From positions 1 through 6,060 of the forward strand of contig JADFLZ010000145.1 in assembly GCA_022564135.1 (NCBI GenBank): DNA of 6,060 nucleotides. Direction: 5' to 3'. The DNA is from Candidatus Zixiibacteriota bacterium. Lineage in GTDB: Bacteria > Zixibacteria > MSB-5A5 > GN15 > FEB-12. A program made the translations under genes and the position numbers. Within the stretch, counting starts at the first letter, position 1, and each line of letters starts with the position of its first letter. A model generated the notes under the pieces. The model worked only from the letters and a program-made list of their open reading frames with translations, made no database searches and was not told where the DNA came from. Shown here piece after piece: positions 1 to 5,464 of this stretch.

Positions 1-2505
1 CAGCTCTTTTTCAAGTCGTTTCTTTTCAACTTCAACGTCTATCAAGCCTTCCAGCGGCAAAAATATCTCGGCGCCTGAAATAACAGCCGATGCCGAAAGC
101 GGCGGTTTTTTTATATCAGTACCGACGTGAAGTTCTTTGACTTTGGCCAGAGAACGAAAATAATCAATATGCTGCTCTAACATTTTAGCCAGCCACTGGT
201 CATCGACTTTAACATAAAGGTCAGAAGTCTTGCCCGGATGAACGTTAAGCTCAGAGCGCATGGAGCGCACGGCCGTGACTACCGCCTGAATCTGCTCCAG
301 GCTGCTTTCGAGTTTGTCGTCAATATGGTGACCATCGCTGGTCGGCCAGGGACCAAAGGTGATGGTCGATTCGCCGCCGATTTCATCGCCAACAAGTTCC
401 AGATATGTTTTCTCGGTCACAAAGGGAATAAATGGATGCAGCAGTTTGAGGATTTTATCAAGCACGTAGACCGCCACGCTTATAGAGCCTTCGCGAATTT
501 CTTCGCCCGGGGAGTCCGGTTTTATCAGCTCGATATACCAGGAGCAGTAGTCGTTCCAGACAAAGTTATACAAATGTTTCGAGGCGGCCGATAATCTGAA
601 TTCGTCAAAGGCTTTGTCAACCTCCCGGATTGTTTTTTCCAGGCGTGACAGAATCCACTTATCGAAAATAACTAAATCTTCGTCATTGATAGAATCAAGG
701 TTTACCTTTCTGCCTTCGGAGCGCATCATTACAAAGCGGGAGACCTGATGCAGTTTATTGACAAAATTCCGGCCCGATTCAAAAGTGGTTTTTCCAATCC
801 AGGGGTCCTGTCCGTCGGGCGTGGCCAGTATCAGCGAAATACGGGTAGCATCGGAACCGTATTTGGCAATCATCTCCAGCGGGTCAATGCCATTGCCGAG
901 TGACTTCGACATTTTGACGCCGTGTGAATCGCGGACTGTGCCGTGAATGTAGACATCGCTAAACGGCGCCTCTCCCATAAATTCGTAGCCGGACATGACC
1001 ATCCTTGCCACCCACAAAAAGATAATCTCCGAGGCAGTGCAAAGAACGCGGGTCGGGTAAAATTTCTTTAGTTCTTTGGATTTTTCCGGCCAGTTCAAAG
1101 TAGAAAAAGGCCAGAGCCAGGATGAAAACCAGGTGTCCAGCACGTCTTCGTCCTGCACTAAAGTTTTCGGGTCGTAGCCTTTGCATTCGTCTTTGGTCGG
1201 TCTGTCGACTGAGATAAAGATAGTGCCGTCCTCGGCATACCAGACCGGAATACGATGTCCCCACCAGAGCTGACGGGAAATACACCAGTCGCGGATATTT
1301 TCCATCCAGTGTAAATAAGTTTTTGACCAGTAATCAGGATGAAAGCGAATTTTGCCGGATTTAACAGCCTCGGTAGCCGGCTCAGCCAGTTCCCGCATTT
1401 TCACGAACCACTGTTCGGAAAGATACGGCTCGACAATTTTATGGCAGCGGTAACAGGTGCCGACCGAAAGAGCATGATCTTCGATTTTCTCAAGATGACC
1501 TTTTTTGGTCAGTTCTTCGACGAGTTGGTCCCGCGCCTCAAAGCGGTCGAGACCTTTGAACTTGCCGGCGTTTTCGTTAAGTGAGCCGTCGGTGTTGAGA
1601 ATATTTATTTCTTCCAGATCATGTCTTTTGCCGATTTCAAAATCGTTGGGGTCATGCGCCGGGGTTACTTTGATAACACCGGTGCCAAAATCTTTATCAA
1701 CGTAGCTGTCAGCGACTATCGGAATCTCCCTTTCGAGAATAGGAAGTATGACGGACTTGCCGACATACTTGGCATACCTTTCGTCTTTGGGCGAAACGGC
1801 CAGAGCAGTATCACCTAACATTGTTTCGGGACGGGTGGTGGCAATGGTCAGGTACTCATCAGAGCCGCGCAGCTTATATTTGATATACCACAGTTTGCCG
1901 TCTTTATCTTTATGTTCGACCTCGTCATCGGATAACGATGTCTGGCAGCAGGGGCACCAGTTGACAATTCTGTTGCCGCGGTAAACCAGTCCTTTTTCAT
2001 ATAGCGCCTTAAAAACATCTGCTACGGCTTTGGAAAGTTTGTCATCCAGAGTAAATCTGGTTCTGTCCCAGTCGCAGCTGAAGCCCAATTTTTTGAGCTG
2101 GTTTAAGATTTTCTCTTTGTTGCTGTTAGCCCAATTGGAGGTTCGCTCTATAAATTTTTCTCGTCCCATTTCCCGGCGGGTAGTGCCTTCGGTAACTAAT
2201 TTTTTCTCAACTATGACCTGAGTGGCAATTCCGGCATGGTCGGCTCCGGGAATCCAGGTGGTTTCAAAGCCCTGCATGCGCTTGCGACGAATCAGAATAT
2301 CCTGAATGGTGCCGTTTAAGGCATGACCCAGATGGAGAACGTCGGTGACATTCGGCGGCGGGATGACTATTGAATAAGGTTCTTTATCAGAATTTTCATC
2401 GCCGTGAAAATAACCTTTTTCAAGCCAGTTATTGTAAAGGCGTTCTTCTATCTCAGCCGGAGAGTAGGCTTTGGTAGTCTTTTTTGAGTCGTTATTATCT
2501 TTCAT
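1..2505 (-). CDS. valS: Valyl-tRNA synthetase (ValRS), C-terminal end missing at window edge
   Basis: This cytoplasmic class I synthetase charges tRNA-Val with valine and edits mischarged threonine. The frame is open for 835 residues from the ATG at 2505 to the left edge, without a break. In order it shows PPPNVTDVLHLGHAL with the HIGH-type motif HLGH (residues 58-61), IPGADHAGIATQ, a zinc-type cysteine pair C184/C187 (WCPCC), the CP1 editing domain with ATTRPETMLGDTA (222-234) and TPAHDPNDFEIG (281-292), a second pair C351/C354, WWGHRIPVWY (414-423), DTWFSSWLWPFSTL and KMSKS (531-535, at 901-915). The anticodon-binding domain follows from about 615 to 760. A charged helix starting near residue 818 opens the C-terminal coiled-coil arm. 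Family members are about 870-950 residues, so some 40-110 are outside the window. No Shine-Dalgarno-like run precedes the start. The gene is divergent from mazG. The residue after NVT is Asp where Gly is usual. Confidence 0.97.
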   Translation of the reverse strand, partial: MKDNNDSKKTTKAYSPAEIEERLYNNWLEKGYFHGDENSDKEPYSIVIPPPNVTDVLHLGHALNGTIQDILIRRKRMQGFETTWIPGADHAGIATQVIVEKKLVTEGTTRREMGREKFIERTSNWANSNKEKILNQLKKLGFSCDWDRTRFTLDDKLSKAVADVFKALYEKGLVYRGNRIVNWCPCCQTSLSDDEVEHKDKDGKLWYIKYKLRGSDEYLTIATTRPETMLGDTALAVSPKDERYAKYVGKSVILPILEREIPIVADSYVDKDFGTGVIKVTPAHDPNDFEIGKRHDLEEINILNTDGSLNENAGKFKGLDRFEARDQLVEELTKKGHLEKIEDHALSVGTCYRCHKIVEPYLSEQWFVKMRELAEPATEAVKSGKIRFHPDYWSKTYLHWMENIRDWCISRQLWWGHRIPVWYAEDGTIFISVDRPTKDECKGYDPKTLVQDEDVLDTWFSSWLWPFSTLNWPEKSKELKKFYPTRVLCTASEIIFLWVARMVMSGYEFMGEAPFSDVYIHGTVRDSHGVKMSKSLGNGIDPLEMIAKYGSDATRISLILATPDGQDPWIGKTTFESGRNFVNKLHQVSRFVMMRSEGRKVNLDSINDEDLVIFDKWILSRLEKTIREVDKAFDEFRLSAASKHLYNFVWNDYCSWYIELIKPDSPGEEIREGSISVAVYVLDKILKLLHPFIPFVTEKTYLELVGDEIGGESTITFGPWPTSDGHHIDDKLESSLEQIQAVVTAVRSMRSELNVHPGKTSDLYVKVDDQWLAKMLEQHIDYFRSLAKVKELHVGTDIKKPPLSASAVISGAEIFLPLEGLIDVEVEKKRLEKEL

Positions 2506-2548
2506 TATTGATCTTATTATTTTAATATCAAATCACTTAGCATAACAG

Positions 2549-2569
2549 AAAAAATCCGCCCCAGGCGGA
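2549..2569 (-). terminator. Terminator-like hairpin in the valS leader
   Basis: On the minus strand a perfect 6-bp GC-rich stem, TCCGCC/GGCGGA, with a three-base TGG loop is followed directly by six T residues (2554-2549). That is the form of a short intrinsic terminator. It lies between the valS promoter and the valS start, roughly 10 nucleotides after the predicted transcription start and 43 bases before the start codon. No minus-strand gene lies upstream that it could terminate. It may be an attenuator, a 5' stabilising stem or a barrier to leftward read-through. The structure is seen; the role is inferred. Confidence 0.5.
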
Positions 2570-2584
2570 CCTTAAAAGAAATCA

Positions 2585-2613
2585 AGTATAGGAATGCTCT
2601 TCTTTCTTGTCAA
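2585..2613 (-). promoter_or_regulatory. Sigma-70 type promoter for valS
   Basis: Read on the minus strand, a perfect -35 box TTGACA (2613-2608) is followed by exactly 17 bases and a -10 box TATACT (2590-2585), five of six matches to consensus. It points at valS, and transcription would start near 2578, giving a leader of about 73 nucleotides. This is the best promoter match in the window. The transcript would run almost at once into the hairpin at 2549-2569. Confidence 0.75.
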
Positions 2614-2643
2614 GCTGCTCGCATTTTAGTTAAACTTTACAGA

Positions 2644-2649
2644 TATTAT
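2644..2649 (+). promoter_or_regulatory. Possible -10 box for a leaderless mazG transcript
   Basis: TATTAT ends 8 bases before the mazG ATG. With normal -10 spacing the transcript would begin at or within two bases of the ATG, giving a leaderless mRNA. This would fit the lack of any Shine-Dalgarno sequence before mazG. No good -35 box sits 16-18 bases upstream, so the call is weak. Confidence 0.2.
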
Positions 2650-2657
2650 CGACAATT

Positions 2658-3464
2658 ATGAAAGATACAAAAGCAAAAATACTCGACCCCAAAACGCCTC
2701 CATTTGAGCGGCTGAAACTGACCATGGCCTATTTACGCTCAGAAAAAGGCTGTTCCTGGGACAGGCAGCAGACTCATCTCAGCCTTTTACCCTATCTAAT
2801 CGAAGAAACCTATGAACTGGCCGAGGCTATCGAATCTGAAGATACCGAGCGAATTAAAGAAGAATTAGGGGATTTTCTCTGCCAGGCCATTTTTCATGCT
2901 CAAATTGCCTCAGATAACGGTCATTTCGAAATCGATGATTCTATCACTGTCATAGTCGAAAAACTGATCCGGCGTCATCCCCATATCTTCAAAGAAGAGA
3001 AAGACTTAGAGCCGCACGAGGTTCGTAATCAGTGGGAGCAAATTAAAAAAGGAGATAAAGAAAAGACTAAAAAATCGAGCCTTTCCGGGCTTCCCAAAGA
3101 AATGCCGGCTCTGCTGAGGGCTTTCCGGATAGGGGAAAAGGCTGCTGGGATGGGCTTTGACTGGGAAAAAGCCGAAAATGTGCTGGAAAAGATAGATGAA
3201 GAGATTTCTGAAGTTCGGGCAGAATTGGGCGAAAATCCTCCTGAAAAGCTCGCTGAAGAGATTGGAGACCTGCTTTTTGCGGTGGCTTCACTGGCCAGAA
3301 AAGCTGACATAAACCCCGAACTCGCTCTCAGGCAGTCGCTTAACAAGTTTCAGCTGAGGTTTGAAAAAATGGAAAAAGAAGTGGACAAACAGAAAAAAAA
3401 GCTCTATAATCTTTCCCCCGATGAGCTCAATAGTCTTTGGGAGGCGAGTAAGAAGCGAAAATAG
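2658..3464 (+). CDS. mazG: Nucleoside triphosphate pyrophosphohydrolase MazG
   Basis: MazG hydrolyses (d)NTPs to the monophosphate and pyrophosphate; in other bacteria it cleans the nucleotide pool and can lower ppGpp. The 268-residue protein matches the length of E. coli MazG (263). It has two all-alpha MazG domains. The N-terminal one carries CSWDRQQTH (32-40), the metal-binding EExxE at 49-53 (EETYE) and ExxD at 69-72, then RRHPHIF (105-111). The C-terminal one carries GMGFDW (164-169), EExxE at 181-185 (EEISE) and ExxD at 201-204 in EEIGDLLFAVASLAR. All metal ligands of both domains are present, so it should be active. A basic, probably helical tail follows. The ATG at 2658 gives the expected N-terminus; no Shine-Dalgarno sequence is seen. 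It is divergent from valS and appears to be transcribed alone. The protein is cytoplasmic. Confidence 0.95.
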   Translation: MKDTKAKILDPKTPPFERLKLTMAYLRSEKGCSWDRQQTHLSLLPYLIEETYELAEAIESEDTERIKEELGDFLCQAIFHAQIASDNGHFEIDDSITVIVEKLIRRHPHIFKEEKDLEPHEVRNQWEQIKKGDKEKTKKSSLSGLPKEMPALLRAFRIGEKAAGMGFDWEKAENVLEKIDEEISEVRAELGENPPEKLAEEIGDLLFAVASLARKADINPELALRQSLNKFQLRFEKMEKEVDKQKKKLYNLSPDELNSLWEASKKRK

Positions 3465-3469
3465 AGTGG

Positions 3470-3492
3470 TTGTCTGGCTGCAGCAATTTTTT
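3470..3492 (+). terminator. Weak intrinsic terminator candidate after mazG
   Basis: Six bases after the mazG stop, TTG-t-CTG can pair with CAG-CAA around a GCTG loop with one bulged T, followed by six T residues (3487-3492). The U-tract and position are right, but the stem is short and interrupted, so termination would be inefficient. Confidence 0.3.
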
Positions 3493-3543
3493 GGCAGAAA
3501 CTAAGAAGGGATTCAGGGGATTTTCAAGTTGACAATTGGGTAA

Positions 3544-3561
3544 AAAAACAACGATGTTTTT
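3544..3561. repeat. AT-rich inverted repeat flanked by A tracts
   Basis: AAAAACA (3544-3550) and TGTTTTT (3555-3561) form a perfect 7-bp inverted repeat around ACGA. ACAAC (3548-3552) and GTTGT (3562-3566) offer an alternative pairing. Two A tracts flank it (3542-3548 and 3567-3573), so on the minus strand the second pairing would be followed by seven T residues. It may be a weak leftward terminator or a bent-DNA protein site. Confidence 0.35.
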
Positions 3562-3578
3562 GTTGTAAAAAAACCGGA

Positions 3579-3594
3579 CCAATGTTAACATTGG
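3579..3594. promoter_or_regulatory. Perfect 16-bp palindrome, candidate operator
   Basis: CCAATGTTAACATTGG is fully self-complementary over 16 bases with no spacer. Such full two-fold symmetry is typical of sites for dimeric helix-turn-helix repressors or activators. It lies 45 bases downstream of a consensus -35 hexamer and 244 bases before the outer-membrane gene, in otherwise non-coding DNA. The symmetry is directly visible; the binding role is inferred and no regulator is encoded nearby. Confidence 0.4.
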
Positions 3595-3721
3595 CGAGTT
3601 TTGGAGACGTATTGTTGTGCTTTTTGGTATTACATCTGTGGTAAGTTTTCTAAGAGAGTCAAATGACGCAATAGATTTATGAAGTACAGATTCGTTTGAA
3701 TTGTGAAAAGGAGGAAGGCCT

Positions 3722-3748
3722 ATGACCCAAACCATTACTTGTGATTAA
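3722..3748 (+). CDS. 8-codon upstream open reading frame, possible leader peptide MTQTITCD
   Basis: The strongest ribosome binding site in the window, AGGAGG at 3709-3714 within AAAAGGAGG, sits 7 bases before an ATG. The frame reads MTQTITCD and stops at TAA (3746-3748), 89 bases before the outer-membrane gene. Ideal spacing to an ATG makes translation plausible, while the main genes nearby have weak or no Shine-Dalgarno sequences. Its last codons and stop lie in the left arm of a hairpin (3741-3768). It could be a leader peptide coupling ribosome position to leader folding, the stub of a decayed gene, or chance. No run of one amino acid suggests classical amino-acid attenuation. Confidence 0.35.
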   Translation: MTQTITCD

Positions 3749-3768
3749 TCTTAAACTGATTACGTCAC
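3741..3768 (+). promoter_or_regulatory. Leader hairpin 1, overlapping the short frame's stop
   Basis: GTGA-tt-AATC (3741-3750) pairs with GATT-acg-TCAC (3758-3768) around a 7-base loop, giving two 4-bp helices with a small internal loop. A ribosome stopping at the TAA at 3746 would cover the left arm. No T tract follows, so it is not a terminator by itself. Confidence 0.3.
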
Positions 3769-3773
3769 AGTCG

Positions 3774-3798
3774 CTGGCCAAAATATGAATTAGGCCGG
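3774..3798 (+). promoter_or_regulatory. Leader hairpin 2 with an alternative pairing to the short frame's start region
   Basis: CTGGCC (3774-3779) pairs with GGCCGG (3793-3798) through six pairs including one G-U, around a 13-base loop. The right arm also overlaps TAGGCC (3791-3796), which is complementary to GGCCTA at 3717-3722, just after the AGGAGG and reaching the first base of the short frame's ATG. The two pairings exclude each other. This is a switch-like arrangement on paper; no family match is claimed. Confidence 0.3.
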
Positions 3799-3837
3799 TA
3801 TTTCCGTTAACTAACTTTTTGAGAGGAAAGTAAAGAA

Positions 3838-5010
3838 ATGAAGAAATTGATATTTATAACTTTGATTTTAAGTCTAATGTTAGCTATGTCGGCTTTTGCA
3901 AGCCGCACCCGGGTATTGACCATGGGTAATAATAATACAATCCTGGTGGACGACGCCAATATCTGGCAATTCCCGTCACGTATTAATGACTATCCCGGTT
4001 TGGCTGTTGGTGAAATAGCCACAGGTGATGTCACCCAGTTTGGTATTCACTGGAAACTTGGGGATGATAATCCTTATGTTCTCGCTACTTATTTTGATAA
4101 CCAGTCACTTTTACAGCCGGATGACCTCTTGGGCGGAGCATTGGTTTCGTTTACCGACTTTGGATTGCTTGATAACCGAAGAATCAACCTTTTTTATGGC
4201 CGTAGGCTCGGTAGCAATAATTTTGGTCTCAGATTAAACTTGAATCACAGCAGTCAGGAAGCTGGGATAAAGGAATCATTTGGTTACTATCAGCTTACCT
4301 TAGGTCTTACTGCAGATGATGCCAGCTGGGACTTTGCAGTTATGGTAGCTACCGGGAGCTGGACTGATGAGAGGTTAGATGGTGCAGGAAATGTTATTGA
4401 TGAAACTCAGCCTGATGGCTTTTATGATTTTTCGGTTGAGGGTCGTTTGTTCTGGGATTCAGGTCCTAACTACAGTTATGTTCCTCACGCCGGGCTTGCA
4501 TTTAGCAAGCGAGGTGTGGATTCCTTGGATCTCATCACAGGGTCTATCAATAATAAGACAACTTTTACCGGTACTGCGTTTGAGATTGGCATTGGACAGA
4601 TATACACTCCATCCAATAACGTTGAAGCAGTCCTGGATGTCGGTCTTATGTACGCCAAGGTGAAGTTTGAAGATGAAGATGTGACAGCTAATAGTACCAC
4701 TGAAACAACTTTTAAGGAAACGACTATTCCGTTCTTCAAACTTGGTTTAGATGCCGAAGTATTCAGCTGGATGGATGTTAGGTTTGGCGCCACTTCTTTT
4801 TGGATCAGGGGCACTGCCGACTTTCCGACCAGCGAATTCAAAGTCAACTATCCCGAAAATGACACCTTTCTCGGCTTTGGTTTTCACTGGGGTAATTTCC
4901 ACGTCGACACCTATGCCGACCCGCAGTTGTTCCTAGAAGGATTCAACTTCATTTCTGGCGGAAATCAGGATATGAATTTCCAGATCAGCGCCACCTATGA
5001 AATGCTATAA
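3838..5010 (+). CDS. Exported outer-membrane beta-barrel protein, function unknown
   Basis: The 390-residue product begins with a Sec signal peptide: MKK, a hydrophobic core (residues 4-17) and SAFA, with cleavage likely after A21 (A-F-A), leaving about 369 residues. The mature part has no other hydrophobic helix. It is rich in Gly, Asn, Asp and aromatic residues in short alternating segments (for example INLFYGRRLG at 116-125 and GLRLNLNHS at 130-138), as in outer-membrane barrels. The mature N-terminus, with TMG (28-30), DDANIWQFPSRI (38-49) and YP, resembles the opening of FadL/PorV-like barrels, but I cannot place it in a named family. It ends in YEML, without the usual terminal aromatic residue. 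GAGG at 3823-3826 is the likely ribosome binding site, at a rather long 11-base spacing. It is monocistronic, with a long leader and a strong terminator. A porin or structural role is possible, not shown. Confidence 0.85.
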   Translation: MKKLIFITLILSLMLAMSAFASRTRVLTMGNNNTILVDDANIWQFPSRINDYPGLAVGEIATGDVTQFGIHWKLGDDNPYVLATYFDNQSLLQPDDLLGGALVSFTDFGLLDNRRINLFYGRRLGSNNFGLRLNLNHSSQEAGIKESFGYYQLTLGLTADDASWDFAVMVATGSWTDERLDGAGNVIDETQPDGFYDFSVEGRLFWDSGPNYSYVPHAGLAFSKRGVDSLDLITGSINNKTTFTGTAFEIGIGQIYTPSNNVEAVLDVGLMYAKVKFEDEDVTANSTTETTFKETTIPFFKLGLDAEVFSWMDVRFGATSFWIRGTADFPTSEFKVNYPENDTFLGFGFHWGNFHVDTYADPQLFLEGFNFISGGNQDMNFQISATYEML

Positions 5011-5038
5011 TAGAGACTTTCAGTCTATTTTCTAATAG

Positions 5039-5069
5039 AAAGCCCGGCCATTTGGCCGGGCTTTTTTTT
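5039..5069 (+). terminator. Strong intrinsic terminator of the outer-membrane gene
   Basis: AGCCCGGCC (5041-5049) pairs perfectly with GGCCGGGCT (5054-5062) around an ATTT loop, extendable by two A-T pairs, and runs into eight T residues (5062-5069). It begins 28 bases after the stop codon. A smaller AGACT/AGTCT hairpin (5014-5026) lies between. The minus strand lacks a comparable T tract, so it acts mainly rightward. Confidence 0.95.
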
Positions 5070-5074
5070 GTGCA

Positions 5075-5104
5075 TTTTGCGCATGTGCAGTGCCACACGC
5101 AAAA
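5075..5104. repeat. Bulged 11-bp inverted repeat
   Basis: TTTTGCG (5075-5081) and CGCAAAA (5098-5104) pair perfectly. Inside, TGTG (5084-5087) pairs with CACA (5094-5097) around a CAGTGC loop, leaving only a two-base bulge (CA). It starts six bases after the terminator's T tract. No T tract follows on either strand, so it is not a second terminator. Confidence 0.5.
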
Positions 5105-5113
5105 GAAAGATGG

Positions 5114-5162
5114 ATTCCCGACAACGGCACTCCCCGTGAATACACGGGACTAAAGCGGGAAT
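5114..5162. repeat. Nested palindromic repeat element, complete copy (family B, copy 1)
   Basis: An outer stem ATTCCCG (5114-5120) / CGGGAAT (5156-5162) encloses an inner stem CCCGTG (5133-5138) / CACGGG (5143-5148) with an AATA loop. The inner hairpin and right half (5132-5165) recur at 5465-5498 with two mismatches in 34 bases. The form is that of a small REP-like or MITE-like palindromic element. Its right end runs directly into repeat A copy 1. Confidence 0.6.
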
Positions 5163-5262
5163 GACAGAATCGCTAAGGTATGGAAAAAAAATCAACTAGG
5201 AATGACAATCCATGACGGACGTCACCCTGAGCTTGCACTTGTCCTGAGCGTAGCCGAAGGGT
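5162..5262. repeat. Direct repeat A, copy 1 (101 bp)
   Basis: This unit matches 5321-5422 with four substitutions and one single-base indel, about 95% identity, in the same orientation at 159-160 bp spacing. It holds an A8 tract (5184-5191), TGAC-ggac-GTCA (5213-5224) and a section with two CCTGAGC words (5226-5232 and 5243-5249) bounded by ACCCT (5224-5228) and AGGGT (5258-5262). CCTGAGC...CGAAGGGT words of this kind are, from general experience, dispersed in many environmental genomes. Copy 1 ends in a tandem octamer, CGAAGGGT twice (5255-5270), which copy 2 lacks. Confidence 0.75.
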
Positions 5263-5288
5263 CGAAGGGTTGATGAGTCGGACGTTGG

Positions 5289-5308
5289 GGCAGACGAGGG
5301 CGTCTGCC
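5289..5308. repeat. GGCAGACG / CGTCTGCC hairpin between the direct repeats
   Basis: A perfect 8-bp inverted repeat, GGCAGACG (5289-5296) and CGTCTGCC (5301-5308), with an AGGG loop. It sits in the 58-bp segment separating the two copies of repeat A and occurs once in the window. It looks like a third, separate palindromic repeat family. No T tract follows. Confidence 0.5.
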
Positions 5309-5320
5309 ACCCACAAAATT

Positions 5321-5422
5321 TGACAGAATCATTAAGGTATGGGAAAAAAAATCAACAAGGAATGACAATCCATGACGGACGTCACCCTGAGCTTGCACTT
5401 GTCCTGAGCGTAGTCGAAGGGT
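5321..5422. repeat. Direct repeat A, copy 2 (102 bp)
   Basis: Second copy of the unit at 5162-5262. Differences: AT for GC at 5331-5332, one extra G before the A8 tract, A for T at 5357 and T for C at 5414. Homology stops sharply after CGAAGGGT: copy 1 continues with another CGAAGGGT and copy 2 with GGTTAAC. The high identity of a non-coding pair points to a recent duplication or recurrent insertion. Confidence 0.75.
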
Positions 5423-5464
5423 GGTTAACAAAGAGCTTAAAATAGAGATTGGTTCTCGCCTACG

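Larger units (their letters stand above)
3465..3837. other. 373-bp intergenic region, structured leader of the outer-membrane gene
   Basis: No full-size gene is supported here. The stretch holds the mazG terminator candidate, a consensus -35 hexamer TTGACA at 3529-3534 with only a poor -10 (GATGTT, 3553-3558), an AT-rich inverted repeat at 3544-3561, a perfect palindrome at 3579-3594, an 8-codon frame at 3722-3748 and two hairpins before the outer-membrane gene. The combination suggests a regulated promoter and a long 5' leader, but no promoter can be assigned with confidence. Confidence 0.6.

Noticed and set aside
238..2221. Several open frames of 60-118 codons on the plus strand and one at 959-1285 on the minus strand
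   Set aside because: All lie inside the uninterrupted valS frame, whose motifs are conserved from HLGH to the coiled coil; they are shadow frames without recognisable domains.
2506..2657. T-box riboswitch controlling valS
   Set aside because: The leader from the predicted start is only about 73 nucleotides, with no room for stem I, a specifier loop or the conserved T-box antiterminator.
2496..2667. Identical first ten bases (ATGAAAGATA) of the divergent genes valS and mazG
   Set aside because: Ten AT-rich bases coding for MKD are easily shared by chance; similarity does not extend on either side.
3427..3735. 102-codon minus-strand frame across the mazG end and the following intergenic region
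   Set aside because: No recognisable domain, it overlaps the mazG 3' end and covers the palindrome and hairpin region, and its composition does not look coding.
4485..4847. 120-codon minus-strand frame inside the outer-membrane gene
   Set aside because: Antisense shadow of a gene with a clear signal peptide, ribosome binding site and terminator.
5114..5162. Neisseria dRS3-like repeat because of ATTCCC...GGGAAT
   Set aside because: The arms are 35 bases apart instead of about 8 and enclose another hairpin; the similarity is limited to a short common palindrome.
5162..5422. Two direct repeats with a spacer, as a minimal CRISPR array
   Set aside because: Units of about 101 bp are far too long, there are only two, and no cas gene is present.
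5222..5431. 69-codon minus-strand frame with LRLRSGQ- and LRTSASSG-type words
   Set aside because: It is read directly from the two copies of repeat A. Peptides of this kind are typical false predictions from CCTGAGC...GAAGGG repeats.
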